64,000 bases of DNA from Nakamurella silvestris (lineage in GTDB: Bacteria > Actinomycetota > Actinomycetes > Mycobacteriales > Nakamurellaceae): contig QXCQ01000185.1 in assembly GCA_003576535.1 (NCBI GenBank), positions 20,000 through 83,999 of the forward strand. The letters are read 5' to 3'. The notes below the pieces were generated by a model that made no database searches, had not been told where the DNA came from, and saw only the letters and a program-made list of their open reading frames with translations. This document shows positions 10,313 to 19,270 of this stretch, in pieces. The number at the start of each line of letters is the position of its first letter. The stretch's first letter is position 1. A program made the translations under genes and the position numbers.

Positions 10313-12199
10313 ATGAGCATGGAAATGACGGCCTGGTCGTCGATGTACAGCGCGATCCACGCCAACGACGACCGACGGCCGTTCTCCCGGCAGACCCTGT
10401 CCCGGATCGGCAGGTTCGCCCTGCCCCATCGACGCCGGTTGGTGCAGTTCCTGGCCCTGAGCGTGCTGACCTCGGCTCTGGCTGTCGCCACCCCGGTGCT
10501 CGCCGGGCAGGTGATCAATGCGATCGTCGCCGGGAACGACACCGGGCTCATCATCCGGCTCGCCCTGGTGATCGCGCTGATCGCCGTCATCGCCGCGGCA
10601 TTGGGGCTGGTGGAGCGCTGGTTGTCCGCAGGACTCGGTGAGGACCTGATCCTGAGCCTGCGCACCACGGTGTTCGACCATGTCCAGAAGATGCCGATCG
10701 CCTTCTTCACGCGCACTCGCACCGGGGCACTGGTAAGCCGGTTGAACAGCGACGTTATGGGGGCGCAGCGTGCCTTCAGCAACACCCTCTCCGGCGTCGT
10801 CGGCAACCTGGTGACGCTGGTGCTCACGCTGGTGGTGATGATCGGGATCTCCTGGCAGATCACCCTGTTGGCCCTCGTCCTACTGCCGGTGTTCGTCATC
10901 CCGGCCCGCCGGATCGGCGCTCGCTTGGCCAAGCTGCAGCGGGAAGCGGCCAACCACAACGCCACCATGAGCACCCAGATGACCGAACGGTTCTCGGCCC
11001 CCGGTGCGACGCTGGTGAAGCTCTTCGGGCGACCCGATCTGGAATCGGCGGAGTTCGCCGCCCGGGCGGGACGGGTCCGCGACATCGGGGTGCGGACCGC
11101 GATGGTGCAGTCGGCCTTCGTCACCTCGCTGACCTTGGTCTCGGCGTTGGCCCTGGCGCTGGTCTACGGGCTGGGCGGGTTCTACGCCGTGCGCGGACAG
11201 TTGGATGCAGGTGCGGTGGTTGCCCTCGCGCTGCTGCTGACCCGGCTCTACTCACCGTTGACGGCGCTGGCCGGTGCCCGGGTGGACGTGATGAGCGCTC
11301 TGGTCAGCTTCGAGCGGGTCTTCGAGGTGCTGGACCTGGCCCCGCTGATCGAGGACCGACCGGACGCCGGTGAGGTGCCGGCCGGGCCGGTGTCGGTGGA
11401 GTTCGACGACGTCACCTTCGCTTATCCCGCCGCCGACAAGGTGTCCCTCGCCTCCTTGGAGGAGGTGGCCGTGCTGGACTCCCGCGGCGGCGTCGACGTC
11501 CTGCACGGGGTGTCCTTCCGGGTGGAACCGGGTCAACTGGTGGCGATCGTCGGATCCTCCGGGGCCGGCAAATCGACTATCGCCCAACTGATGCCGCGGT
11601 TGTACGACGTTGACTCGGGGGCGGTCCGGTTGGGCGGGGTTGACGTCCGCGACCTGACGGCGGCCTCGATCCGCGGGGCGGTCGGGCTGGTCACCCAGGA
11701 CGGACACCTGTTCCACGAGTCCATCCGGTCGAATCTGATGCTCGCCCGGCCCGGTGCGGTGGAGGAGGAGCTGTGGGAGGTGCTGCGCCGGGCTCGACTG
11801 GCGGATCTGGTGCTGGCGCTGCCCGAGGGGCTGGACACGGTGGTCGGGGAGCGCGGGTACCGGCTGTCCGGCGGCGAGAGACAACGGCTGACCATCGCCC
11901 GGTTGCTGCTCGCCCGGCCACGGGTGGTCCTGCTGGACGAGGCGACCGCGCACCTGGACTCGACCTCGGAGGCGGCGGTCCAGGAGGCGCTCACGGAGGC
12001 GCTGATCGGCCGGACCGCCATCGTCATCGCGCACCGGTTGTCGACCGTCCGGGCGGCGGATCTGATCCTGGTGGTTGAGGCCGGGCGGATCATCGAGCGA
12101 GGTACGCACGACGAATTGCTGGCGGTCGGCGGCCGGTACCACGAGCTCTACCGGACCCAGTTCGCTCAGCCGGCGGTTCCCACGAGTGGACTCGGCTGA
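10313..12199 (+). CDS. ABC exporter half-transporter (membrane-ATPase fusion)
   Basis: The 628-residue product is a type IV ABC half-exporter with an N-terminal six-helix membrane domain (about residues 40-320) and a C-terminal ATPase. The ATPase shows Walker A GSSGAGKST, the signature LSGGERQR, Walker B VVLLDEAT and the switch histidine in AHRLST. It would work as a homo- or heterodimer in the cytoplasmic membrane; no partner half-transporter is adjacent, so a homodimer is likelier. Substrate cannot be inferred; lipids, peptides and drugs are all possible. The ATG at 10313 follows the last repeat of the gap; upstream frame through the repeats is discounted. A family 1 palindrome begins at the stop codon. 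Confidence 0.9.
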   Translation: MSMEMTAWSSMYSAIHANDDRRPFSRQTLSRIGRFALPHRRRLVQFLALSVLTSALAVATPVLAGQVINAIVAGNDTGLIIRLALVIALIAVIAAALGLVERWLSAGLGEDLILSLRTTVFDHVQKMPIAFFTRTRTGALVSRLNSDVMGAQRAFSNTLSGVVGNLVTLVLTLVVMIGISWQITLLALVLLPVFVIPARRIGARLAKLQREAANHNATMSTQMTERFSAPGATLVKLFGRPDLESAEFAARAGRVRDIGVRTAMVQSAFVTSLTLVSALALALVYGLGGFYAVRGQLDAGAVVALALLLTRLYSPLTALAGARVDVMSALVSFERVFEVLDLAPLIEDRPDAGEVPAGPVSVEFDDVTFAYPAADKVSLASLEEVAVLDSRGGVDVLHGVSFRVEPGQLVAIVGSSGAGKSTIAQLMPRLYDVDSGAVRLGGVDVRDLTAASIRGAVGLVTQDGHLFHESIRSNLMLARPGAVEEELWEVLRRARLADLVLALPEGLDTVVGERGYRLSGGERQRLTIARLLLARPRVVLLDEATAHLDSTSEAAVQEALTEALIGRTAIVIAHRLSTVRAADLILVVEAGRIIERGTHDELLAVGGRYHELYRTQFAQPAVPTSGLG

Positions 12200-12263
12200 C
12201 CGCGCTTCATCCCGACAACCGCGCTCGCTGCATCGCGCGCGGGAGTCGGGATGGAGCGCGGTC
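12198..12263. repeat. Family 1 long palindrome, copy 3
   Basis: Arms GACCGCGCTTCATCCCGAC and GTCGGGATGGAGCGCGGTC pair almost perfectly, with a CGCGC...GCGCG inner stem and a GCTGCATC loop. It begins within the exporter stop codon, so it could also act as a 3' stem-loop for that transcript. Confidence 0.85.
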
Positions 12264-12302
12264 GGGGTGTTGGCCGTCGAGGTGTGGGCCGTCGCATCCC
12301 TC

Positions 12303-12484
12303 CCGCGAGTGGACGGTGGCACCTCAGGATTTGGGGTGTGGGGGTCCGCTCGCGGTGGGAGGTAGGGGTGTGGGGGTCCGTTCGCGGATGGGGCTGGGAC
12401 CGCGAGTGGGCGGTGGCACCTCAGGATTTGGGGTGTGGGGGTCCGCTCGCGGTGGGAGGTAGGGGTGTGGGGGTCCGCTCGCGG
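12303..12484. repeat. Tandem family 2 repeats
   Basis: Two full elements (12303-12355 and 12400-12452), each followed by an extra right arm (GGTAGGGGTGTGGGGGTCCG, then TTCGCGG or CTCGCGG). The unit of about 97 bases is therefore tandemly duplicated. It ends four bases before the stop codon of the minus-strand gene at 12488. Confidence 0.85.
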
Positions 12485-12487
12485 GGC

Positions 12488-12847
12488 TCAGCGATGGATC
12501 TCGCGCCGGTAGGCGTGGACCGTGATCAGCGCGATCAGTGCCACCACCGAGGCAACCAGCAGGGCCACCCCCAGGCTCGGCATCGCCAGTTCGAAACTGT
12601 TCAGAACCCGATCCGGCTGCGGACCCAGCGGGGTGTAGGCCGTCCACCCCTGCTCCGAGGCCGGGATCAGCCCTGGCCAGGCCGAGGTCCTGGCATCGCG
12701 GGCGAGGTCCACCCCGCGCACGACCAGGTACGCGCCGACGGCCGCCAGCAGGGCCACCATCCAACCCAGTGCGGTCAGGGCCCGGTTCCCCGCACGTGCG
12801 GACGGAACCGGCCTCGACCCGTCCACGTCTGCTCCTGTCCCGCTCAT
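12488..12847 (-). CDS. Two-helix membrane protein, copy B (unknown family)
   Basis: I do not recognise this 119-residue protein. It has one transmembrane helix near residues 22-40 (ALGWMVALLAAVGAYLVV), an extracytoplasmic stretch of about 45 residues, and a second helix from about 85 to 110 preceded by NSFELAMPSLGVALLVAS. The motif FELxMPxxGxAL recurs in the 134-residue protein at 13702-14106, so the two are paralogues. Its ATG overlaps the stop of the upstream four-helix gene (ATGA), indicating a coupled pair. No enzymatic residues stand out. A longer upstream frame exists but overlaps the preceding gene. Confidence 0.75.
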   Translation of the reverse strand: MSGTGADVDGSRPVPSARAGNRALTALGWMVALLAAVGAYLVVRGVDLARDARTSAWPGLIPASEQGWTAYTPLGPQPDRVLNSFELAMPSLGVALLVASVVALIALITVHAYRREIHR

Positions 12848-13488
12848 CGGGCGACCACCGGGATCGCGGCCCGGCGCTCCCATCGCCAGGCGGCGAGGGC
12901 CAACCAGGCGAACACGGAGAGAATCGCCAGGGACAGGGAGATCAGGCCGAGGTCGACGGTCCGCGGGGCGAAGGTGTCCCACCAGCCGGTACCGATGAGG
13001 TAGTCCCGTCCGAAGGTGTTCTGCGATTGGTAGCGGATGCCGCCGATGACGAGCACCGCTCCGACCAGGGCCAGCGCGATGGCCAACCAGATGAGCATCC
13101 GCGGGAACCCGTTGGACTGATCGCCGGTGCCGGCACCGATACGGGCCGGAGCCTGCCGGTCACTCCGCCATGCCAGGAACCCCAGCAGCACCACGAATCC
13201 GACGATCCCGACCAGGACCAGATCGACACCTGCGTTGAACTGGTGAAGGCGGGCGATGTCGAACCAACTGGGCTCCTGCGAGCTTTCGATCTCGTCCAGG
13301 GAAAAGGTCACCGGACCGAAGGTCTGCCAGGTGTACGTGGTCCCGCTGAGCGCGGCCCAGCCGCCCAGGACGATCAGCAATCCGGACAGCCCGCCGAGCC
13401 ACCGAACCGCCATGTTGGTCGGTGCCGGGGAAGAAGGGACGGTCGAACTGCCGGAGTTCGGCTCGCCCGGACCTGGTGTGTCCGTCAA
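12844..13488 (-). CDS. Four-helix membrane protein, copy B (unknown family)
   Basis: This 214-residue protein has four predicted membrane helices in two hairpins: about residues 32-50, 88-108, 131-151 and 180-202. Extracytoplasmic loops are WQTFGPVTF...SWFDIARLHQ and YQSQNTFGRDYLIGTGWWDTFAPR. The segments VDLVLVGIVGFVVLLGFLAWR and GWWDTFAPR have counterparts in the protein at 14110-14763, so the two are diverged duplicates. The start at 13488 is a TTG preceded by GAAAGG, which is uncertain; an in-frame ATG at 13413 would remove a Pro/Ser-rich tail but keep every helix. It overlaps its two-helix partner by four bases. Function unknown. Confidence 0.7.
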   Translation of the reverse strand: MTDTPGPGEPNSGSSTVPSSPAPTNMAVRWLGGLSGLLIVLGGWAALSGTTYTWQTFGPVTFSLDEIESSQEPSWFDIARLHQFNAGVDLVLVGIVGFVVLLGFLAWRSDRQAPARIGAGTGDQSNGFPRMLIWLAIALALVGAVLVIGGIRYQSQNTFGRDYLIGTGWWDTFAPRTVDLGLISLSLAILSVFAWLALAAWRWERRAAIPVVAR

Positions 13489-13514
13489 CGGAGTGTGCCT
13501 TTCGCTGGGTGCAA

Positions 13515-13642
13515 GGTGTCTGGGTGGAACGAGGAACTCGGTGGAATGAGGATCTGGGTGGAACGCATTTGGGTGGAACGAGGAACTGGGTGGAACGCGG
13601 CTGGGTAACGCGGCTGGGTGTAACAGGTCTGGGCGGAACGGG
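13515..13642. repeat. Array of TGGGTGGAACG-like units
   Basis: About eight imperfect copies of TGGGTGGAACG (variants CGGTGGAATG, TGGGTAACG, TGGGTGTAACA, TGGGCGGAACG) at irregular spacing fill much of the gap between the two membrane-protein pairs. On the minus strand this is upstream of the copy B pair. No ORF is supported here. Confidence 0.75.
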
Positions 13643-13701
13643 CCTTGGCCGACAGGAGCCGGCCGGCAGCACCGGCCGAGGGAGGCGACGCGTCGCCAGG
13701 T

Positions 13702-14106
13702 TCAACGGCTCTCGAACCGTCGGGCGCGAAGCATCAGCAGCAGTATCCAGCACAGCACCGACAGGGCGATCAGGGCGAGGCCGATCTCGGGCATCACCAG
13801 TTCGAACCCGTTCCGGGTGTCCTCGGGCCAGTACCGGACCAGCCCGACGTCCGCATTCACCGGGACCTCGACCACGGAGAGTCCGCTCCGGTAGCCATCG
13901 TCCAACGAGATGTCGGGATCCTGCCAGGCCTCGCGGTAGGTGTCGAAGGTGAAACTTCCGCCGCCCCAGGTGTTGCCGGTCCACCAGGCAGCGGTGTTCG
14001 CCGACGGCTGGTCACGTTCCTGGTCGAGTCCCAGGACCACGAGGACGGCACCGAGGACGGTCAGGACGAGCGCGGCCGCGGTGAGTCGGCGAATGATCCT
14101 CGACAT
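13702..14106 (-). CDS. Two-helix membrane protein, copy A (unknown family)
   Basis: The 134-residue product has a helix at about residues 8-27 (LTAAALVLTVLGAVLVVLGL), a loop of about 75 residues rich in aromatic and acidic residues, and a second helix at about 105-126. The text NGFELVMPEIGLALIALSV just before and into helix 2 matches NSFELAMPSLGVALLVAS of the 119-residue protein at 12488-12847. It starts three bases after the stop of the upstream four-helix gene, with AGGG as a weak ribosome site. Its loop is longer than that of copy B. It matches no family I know; the loop may face the cell exterior. Confidence 0.75.
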   Translation of the reverse strand: MSRIIRRLTAAALVLTVLGAVLVVLGLDQERDQPSANTAAWWTGNTWGGGSFTFDTYREAWQDPDISLDDGYRSGLSVVEVPVNADVGLVRYWPEDTRNGFELVMPEIGLALIALSVLCWILLLMLRARRFESR

Positions 14107-14109
14107 GCC

Positions 14110-14763
14110 CTAGGCGCCCGACCCGGCAGGCCGGCGTACTTCGTCACGCCAGGCACCGATGAAGAAACGCCCGTAGAGGGCCAACACTCCCAGGGTCGCC
14201 GTGAGGAGTCCGACCGTGAAGAACCGTGGGGCGCTGACGTCCCACCACGTGGGGGCACCGACAACGGTGTAGGACTGCGAGCTTCCACCCTCGTAGAGGA
14301 GGCCGAGCCCCAACACCACGACGCCGAGTGCACCGAGGGCACCGGCCAGCACCGACAGGGTGCCCATCGACGGGTTGGGCAGTGGCGCCTCCTGCTTCGT
14401 GACGGGGGAGGGTGCGGCGCCGACGTTCGTCACCGTGCGCTCCTGTCGCCAGGCGAGGAACACCGCCAGCAGGAGCAGCCCGAGGGCTCCGACCGCCGCG
14501 AGCGTGACGCCGAGGGTGAACTGCCGCGCCCCGAAGGCGTCGTAGGACTGCCGGCCGTCGTACGGGGCCGCGAGGCTGGTGCTCTCACTCAGCAGGTACG
14601 GTGCCCCGGGCCAGGACCGGGGGGATGCGGGTGCGGCGACCATCCACCAGGCACCGATGCCGAGCAGCAGCACCGAGGTCCAGCCCAGCCGGCGGGCGGA
14701 CAGGTTCAGGTGTCGCACCACCGGCACCACCGGCCCTGCGGGTTCCTGCGGTACTGCGGCCAC
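14110..14763 (-). CDS. Four-helix membrane protein, copy A (unknown family)
   Basis: A 217-residue protein with four helices, at roughly residues 27-47, 83-105, 131-152 and 180-200. Extracytoplasmic loops contain YDGRQSYDAFGARQ and GAPTWWDVSAPR; the latter matches GTGWWDTFAPR of copy B. Segments LGVTLAAVGALGLLLLAVFLAWRQER and VDLVLVGIVGFVVLLGFLAWRSDR align well with each other, apart from their length. The GTG at 14763 is chosen because GGGAGG lies eight bases upstream; longer frames would run into the family 1 palindrome at 14800. It heads a minus-strand unit with the two-helix gene. Function unknown. Confidence 0.75.
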   Translation of the reverse strand: MAAVPQEPAGPVVPVVRHLNLSARRLGWTSVLLLGIGAWWMVAAPASPRSWPGAPYLLSESTSLAAPYDGRQSYDAFGARQFTLGVTLAAVGALGLLLLAVFLAWRQERTVTNVGAAPSPVTKQEAPLPNPSMGTLSVLAGALGALGVVVLGLGLLYEGGSSQSYTVVGAPTWWDVSAPRFFTVGLLTATLGVLALYGRFFIGAWRDEVRRPAGSGA

Positions 14764-14799
14764 GACGGACCCCTCCCGATTCAGTGGAGCACGGCACAC

Positions 14800-14863
14800 G
14801 ACCGCGCTTCGTCCCGACATCCGCGCACGCTGCAGTAAGCGCGGTTGTCGGTGACGAGCGCGG
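14800..14863. repeat. Family 1 long palindrome, copy 4
   Basis: Arms GACCGCGCTTCGTCCCGAC and GTCGGTGACGAGCGCGG enclose CCGCGCACGCTGCAGTAAGCGCGG. It lies in the divergent gap between the minus-strand membrane-protein unit and tex. Confidence 0.8.
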
Positions 14864-15014
14864 AAGCAGCACGTGCCCCGCACACCTGCGCGGGGCACCA
14901 CGCCCCCCGACCTGTGGGATCGTACCGAGGTTTCGGCGCTGACGGTCCCGCGGGGCAGACTGTGACGGCAACTCCGTCAGCCTCATCCGTAGTCCGGTGT
15001 CGATCGAAAGCAGT

Positions 15015-15050
15015 CCCAGTGTCTTCTGAGAGCCCAGTGTCTTCTGAGAG
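15015..15050 (+). repeat. Perfect 18-bp tandem duplication at the tex start
   Basis: CCCAGTGTCTTCTGAGAG occurs twice back to back. Each copy carries an in-frame GTG (15019 and 15037), so the duplication doubles the candidate tex start codon and adds six residues (VSSESP). Confidence 0.9.
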
Positions 15051-17460
15051 CAACCCCTCCGACAGCGCCACCCGTCCCCTCCCGGACCCGGCAGCGGTCG
15101 CAGCCGCCCGTCTGGCGGCGATCATCCGCACGATCGCCGAGGAACTCCAGGCCCAGGAATGGCAGGTCCGCGCCGCGATCGAGTTGCTCGACGGGGGAGC
15201 GACGGTGCCGTTCGTGGCCCGTTACCGCAAGGAGGTGACGGGCTCCCTGGACGACGCCCAGCTCCGCGACCTGGAGGAACGCCTCGGCTACCTGCGCGAG
15301 CTAGAGGACCGCCGCGCTGCCGTCCTGGAGTCCATCCGCAGTCAGGGCAAGCTGACCGATGTGCTGGAGGCCTCCATCTGGGCCGCCGACACCAAGGCGC
15401 GGCTGGAGGACATCTACCTGCCCTACAAGACCAAGCGGCGCACCAAGGCGCAGATCGCCCGCGAGGCGGGCCTGGAACCGCTGGCCGACACCTTGCTCAC
15501 CGATCCGACCCAGGACCCGACCGCCACGGCCGGTGCTTTCGTCGACCCGGACAAGGGGGTCAACGACACCGTCGAGGCGTTGGCCGGTGCCCGATCGATC
15601 CTGATCGAGCGGGTGGGTGAGGATGCCGACCTGGTCGGTGAACTCCGGGAACGTCTGTGGAACACCGGTCGCATCGTCTGCACCGTCCGTGAGGGCCAGG
15701 AGGAGAACGGTGCCAAATTCTCCGATTACTTCGACTTCGCCGAGTCCCTGTCCACCCTGCCGTCGCACCGCGTCCTCGCGGTCTTCCGCGGCGAGAAGGA
15801 GGAGATGCTCAGCGTCACCGTCAGCCCGGACGCCGCGGAGCGCGATCCGCTGGACACCGAGCCGAGCGATTACGAGCGCAGTATCGCCGCACGCCTGGGG
15901 ATCCGGGACGAGGGCCGGCCCGCCGATCGCTGGCTCAAGGACACGGTGCGTTGGGCGTGGCGCACGAAACTGCTTGTCTCCCTGGGGATCGATGCCCGGA
16001 TGAAACTCCGCCAGGCCGCCGAACAGGCCGCGGCCGGTGTCTTCGCCTCGAATCTGCGGGATCTGCTGCTCGCCGCCCCGGCCGGCTCCCGGCCGACCCT
16101 GGGTCTGGACCCGGGATTCCGCACCGGGGTCAAGGTCGCGGTGGTCGACGACACCGGCAAGGTGGTCGACATCGACACCATCTATCCGCACCAGCCGCAG
16201 AACAAGTGGGAGGCCTCGCTGGCGAGCCTGCAGCGGTTGGTCGTCAAGCACAAGATCGAGCTCGTCGCCATCGGCAACGGCACCGCCTCGCGTGAGACCG
16301 ACAAGCTGGCAGCCGATCTCGTCGCCCGCTGCCCGGGCCTGGTGAAGATCGTCGTCTCCGAGGCGGGTGCATCGGTGTACTCCGCCTCGGCCTACGCCTC
16401 GGCCGAACTCCCGGATCTGGACGTGTCCATCCGCGGGGCGGTGTCGATCGCCCGTCGCCTGCAGGACCCGTTGGCCGAGCTGGTGAAGATCGACCCGAAG
16501 TCCATCGGGGTCGGGCAGTACCAGCACGATGTGGCCGAGTCGATCCTGGCCCGGTCCCTCAACAATGTCGTCGAGGACTGTGTGAACGCCGTCGGCGTGG
16601 ACGTCAACACCGCCTCGGTGCCGTTGCTCGCCCGCGTTTCGGGTATCGCGACCGGCCTGGCCGAGAACATCGTCGCCCACCGGGATGCCAACGGGCCCTT
16701 CCCTTCCCGAAAGGCACTGAAGAACGTGCCGCGGCTGGGGCCGAAGGCGTACGAGCAGTGCGCCGGGTTCCTGCGGATCGTCGGCGGTGACGACCCGCTC
16801 GACGCCTCGACGGTGCACCCCGAGGCGTACCCGGTGGTGCGCAGGATCCTCACGGACACCTCGACGAAGATCGGCGACCTGATCGGCAACACCGCTGTGC
16901 TGCAGCAGCTCTCGCCGGCGAAGTTCGTCGACGAGACCTTCGGTGTGCCGACGGTGACGGACATCCTGGCCGAGTTGGAGAAGCCGGGGCGGGATCCGCG
17001 CCCGGCTTTCGTCACCGCCACCTTCGCCGACGGTGTGGAGAAGATCAGCGACCTGCGTCCTGGCATGGTGCTGGAGGGGGTCGTGACCAACGTGGCCGCC
17101 TTCGGGGCCTTCGTCGACATCGGGGTGCACCAGGACGGTCTCGTCCACATCTCCGCCTTGTCCAACAAGTTCGTCTCCGATCCTCGGGAGGTCGTGAAAT
17201 CCGGGCAGATCGTGAAGGTCAAGGTGATGGAGGTCGACCCGGCCCGCAAACGCATCGCCCTGTCCCTGCGGCTGACCGACGAGCCGGGGGCGCGGAACGA
17301 TCCGGCGGCCCGGGGTGGCAAGGGCCAGGGCCAGCGGCCCGGTCAGGCAGGGGGCCAGCGGTCCGGCCAGGGTGGTCGTGGGGCCCGTCCGGCGCGACCG
17401 GAGCCGGCACCTTCGGGGTCACTGGCCGATGCCCTGCGCAACGCAGGCTTCGGCCGCTAG
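15019..17460 (+). CDS. tex: Tex family RNA-binding transcription accessory protein
   Basis: Tex is a large cytosolic protein associated with transcription and RNA metabolism. The product (813 residues from the GTG at 15019; 807 from 15037) has the N-terminal Tex module ([27 protein letters not shown]), the RNase H-like YqgF region with [17 protein letters not shown] and [12 protein letters not shown], helix-hairpin-helix segments ([31 protein letters not shown]), and a C-terminal S1 domain ([31 protein letters not shown]). The tail is a Gly/Gln/Arg-rich low-complexity stretch. The exact start is uncertain: there is no strong ribosome site, and the frame is open back to 14845 through a palindrome. 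The start codon region carries an 18-bp tandem duplication. Confidence 0.93.
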   Translation: MSSESPVSSESNPSDSATRPLPDPAAVAAARLAAIIRTIAEELQAQEWQVRAAIELLDGGATVPFVARYRKEVTGSLDDAQLRDLEERLGYLRELEDRRAAVLESIRSQGKLTDVLEASIWAADTKARLEDIYLPYKTKRRTKAQIAREAGLEPLADTLLTDPTQDPTATAGAFVDPDKGVNDTVEALAGARSILIERVGEDADLVGELRERLWNTGRIVCTVREGQEENGAKFSDYFDFAESLSTLPSHRVLAVFRGEKEEMLSVTVSPDAAERDPLDTEPSDYERSIAARLGIRDEGRPADRWLKDTVRWAWRTKLLVSLGIDARMKLRQAAEQAAAGVFASNLRDLLLAAPAGSRPTLGLDPGFRTGVKVAVVDDTGKVVDIDTIYPHQPQNKWEASLASLQRLVVKHKIELVAIGNGTASRETDKLAADLVARCPGLVKIVVSEAGASVYSASAYASAELPDLDVSIRGAVSIARRLQDPLAELVKIDPKSIGVGQYQHDVAESILARSLNNVVEDCVNAVGVDVNTASVPLLARVSGIATGLAENIVAHRDANGPFPSRKALKNVPRLGPKAYEQCAGFLRIVGGDDPLDASTVHPEAYPVVRRILTDTSTKIGDLIGNTAVLQQLSPAKFVDETFGVPTVTDILAELEKPGRDPRPAFVTATFADGVEKISDLRPGMVLEGVVTNVAAFGAFVDIGVHQDGLVHISALSNKFVSDPREVVKSGQIVKVKVMEVDPARKRIALSLRLTDEPGARNDPAARGGKGQGQRPGQAGGQRSGQGGRGARPARPEPAPSGSLADALRNAGFGR

Positions 17461-17505
17461 GGCTGCGAGGGCTGAGGGGCCCGAGAGGCCGCCCGGAACG
17501 TCCCC

Positions 17506-17563
17506 GCGAGCGCATCTTCACCACGTACATCTGCCCTTTTCCACGTGGTGAAGGTGCGCTCGC
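17506..17563. terminator. Long near-perfect palindrome after tex
   Basis: Two 21-base arms, 17506-17526 and 17543-17563 (starting GCGAGCGCATCTTCACCACG), pair with one G-U and leave a 16-base loop. It lies 45 bases after the tex stop and before the ABC-F gene. There is no U-tract, so it may stabilise or end the transcript by another route. Confidence 0.6.
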
Positions 17564-17644
17564 ACCACGCGGCTAAGGGTGTGAGAGTTCCCTCGACGGG
17601 AATACGGGTGGGCTGAAGGCCGCGAGCAGGTAGAATCACCTCAC

Positions 17645-19270
17645 GTGATCACCGCAACCGGCCTTGAACTGCGGGCCGCCTCGCGGATCCTGCTTGCCGA
17701 CACCTCAGTCCGTATCCAACAGGGCGACCGCATCGGCCTCGTCGGCCGTAACGGTGCCGGAAAAACCACCACCCTGCGCGTCCTCGCCGGGGAAGGTTCT
17801 CCGTACGCCGGCTCTGTGGAGAGCAAGGGGCCCGTGGGCTACCTGCCCCAGGACCCGCGCGAGGGCGACCTCGACATCACCGCCCGGGACCGGGTCCTCT
17901 CGGCCAAGGGCCTGGACGTGCTCGCCGCCGACATGGCCAAGGTCCAGGTGCAGATGGCCGAGCTGGTCGACGGCCCGGAGCGTGACGCGGCCATCCGACG
18001 GTACGGCCGGATCGAAGAGCGTTTCTCCGATCTCGGTGGGTACGCCGCCGAGTCCGAGGCTGCCCGGATCTGCTCCAACCTCGGCCTGCCCGACCGGATC
18101 CTGGCCCAGCAGATGCGCACCCTCTCCGGTGGTCAGCGTCGCCGGGTCGAGCTGTCCCGCATCCTTTTCGCCGCCCAGGACGCCTCGGGCGGCGGTGCGA
18201 ACACCATGCTGCTGCTCGACGAGCCGACGAACCACCTCGACGCCGATTCCATCACCTGGCTGCGGGAGTTCCTCAAGGGGTACTCCGGTGGACTGGTGAT
18301 CATCTCCCACGATGTCGACCTGCTCGCCGCCGTGGTCAACAAGGTCTGGTTCCTCGACGCCGTGCGTGGTGAGCTCGACGCCTACAACATGACCTGGCAG
18401 CGCTACCTCGACGCCCGGTCCACCGACGAGCAGCGCCGCCGTCGGGAGCGGGCCAACGCCGAGAAGAAGGCCTCGGTACTGCTCACCCAGGCCGCCAAGA
18501 TGGGGGCCAAGGCCACCAAGGCGACCGCGGCCCACCAGATGGCCAAACGGGCCGAGAAGCTCATCGCCGGACTCGACGAGGTCCGGGTGTCCGACAAGGT
18601 CGCCAAGATCCGGTTCCCGGAACCGGCGCCGTGCGGCCGGACCCCCTTGACGGGCAAGAACCTGTCGAAGGCCTACGGGTCCCTGGAGATCTTCGCCGGG
18701 GTCGACCTGGCCATCGACAAGGGCTCCCGAGTGGTCGTCCTGGGCTTCAACGGTGCCGGCAAGACGACCCTGCTCAAGGTTCTGGGCGGCCGGGAGAAGC
18801 CCGACACCGGTGTCATCGAGGCCGGTCACGGACTACGCCTGGGTTACTACGCCCAGGAGCACGAGACTCTCGATTCCGACCGCACCGTCTGGGAGAACAT
18901 CCGCTCGGCCGCACCGGACGCCGGGGGCCAGGAACTGCGCAACCTCCTCGGCACCTTCATGTTCAAGGGGGAGCAGCTGGATCAGAAGGCGGGCACCCTC
19001 TCCGGTGGTGAGAAGACCCGGCTCGCGTTGGCCGGTCTTGTCTCCTCGGCGGCGAACGTCCTGCTCCTCGACGAGCCGACCAACAACCTCGACCCGGCCA
19101 GTCGGGAACAGGTGCTGGCGGCACTGCGTGGCTACGCCGGGGCGGTCGTCCTGGTGACCCACGATGCCGGGGCCGTGACGGCCCTCAACCCTGAGCGCGT
19201 GATCCTGCTGCCCGACGGCACCGAGGACCACTGGTCCGCCGACTACCTGGATCTGGTCGAACTCGCCTAG
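17645..19270 (+). CDS. ABC-F family ATPase (Rv1473-like)
   Basis: The 541-residue product has two ABC ATPase domains and no membrane segment, the hallmark of ABC-F proteins that act on the ribosome (translation factors or antibiotic protection). First domain: Walker A GRNGAGKTT (about 34-42), LSGGQRRRVELSR, MLLLDEPTNHLD. A basic linker with RRRRERANAEKKASVLLTQAAK follows. Second domain: GFNGAGKTT, LSGGEKTRLALAGL, VLLLDEPTNNLDP. The position just before a small HTH gene and acn/acnR matches Rv1473 of M. tuberculosis. The start is a GTG at 17645, with MITATGLELRAASRIL typical of the subgroup. Resistance function cannot be inferred. Confidence 0.92.
   Translation: MITATGLELRAASRILLADTSVRIQQGDRIGLVGRNGAGKTTTLRVLAGEGSPYAGSVESKGPVGYLPQDPREGDLDITARDRVLSAKGLDVLAADMAKVQVQMAELVDGPERDAAIRRYGRIEERFSDLGGYAAESEAARICSNLGLPDRILAQQMRTLSGGQRRRVELSRILFAAQDASGGGANTMLLLDEPTNHLDADSITWLREFLKGYSGGLVIISHDVDLLAAVVNKVWFLDAVRGELDAYNMTWQRYLDARSTDEQRRRRERANAEKKASVLLTQAAKMGAKATKATAAHQMAKRAEKLIAGLDEVRVSDKVAKIRFPEPAPCGRTPLTGKNLSKAYGSLEIFAGVDLAIDKGSRVVVLGFNGAGKTTLLKVLGGREKPDTGVIEAGHGLRLGYYAQEHETLDSDRTVWENIRSAAPDAGGQELRNLLGTFMFKGEQLDQKAGTLSGGEKTRLALAGLVSSAANVLLLDEPTNNLDPASREQVLAALRGYAGAVVLVTHDAGAVTALNPERVILLPDGTEDHWSADYLDLVELA

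Noticed and set aside
12303..12484. Possible CRISPR array
   Set aside because: Only two imperfect long units with shared interiors, no unique spacers and no cas genes.
15301..17148. Minus-strand frame of over 600 codons opposite tex
   Set aside because: Shadow of tex without recognisable motifs.
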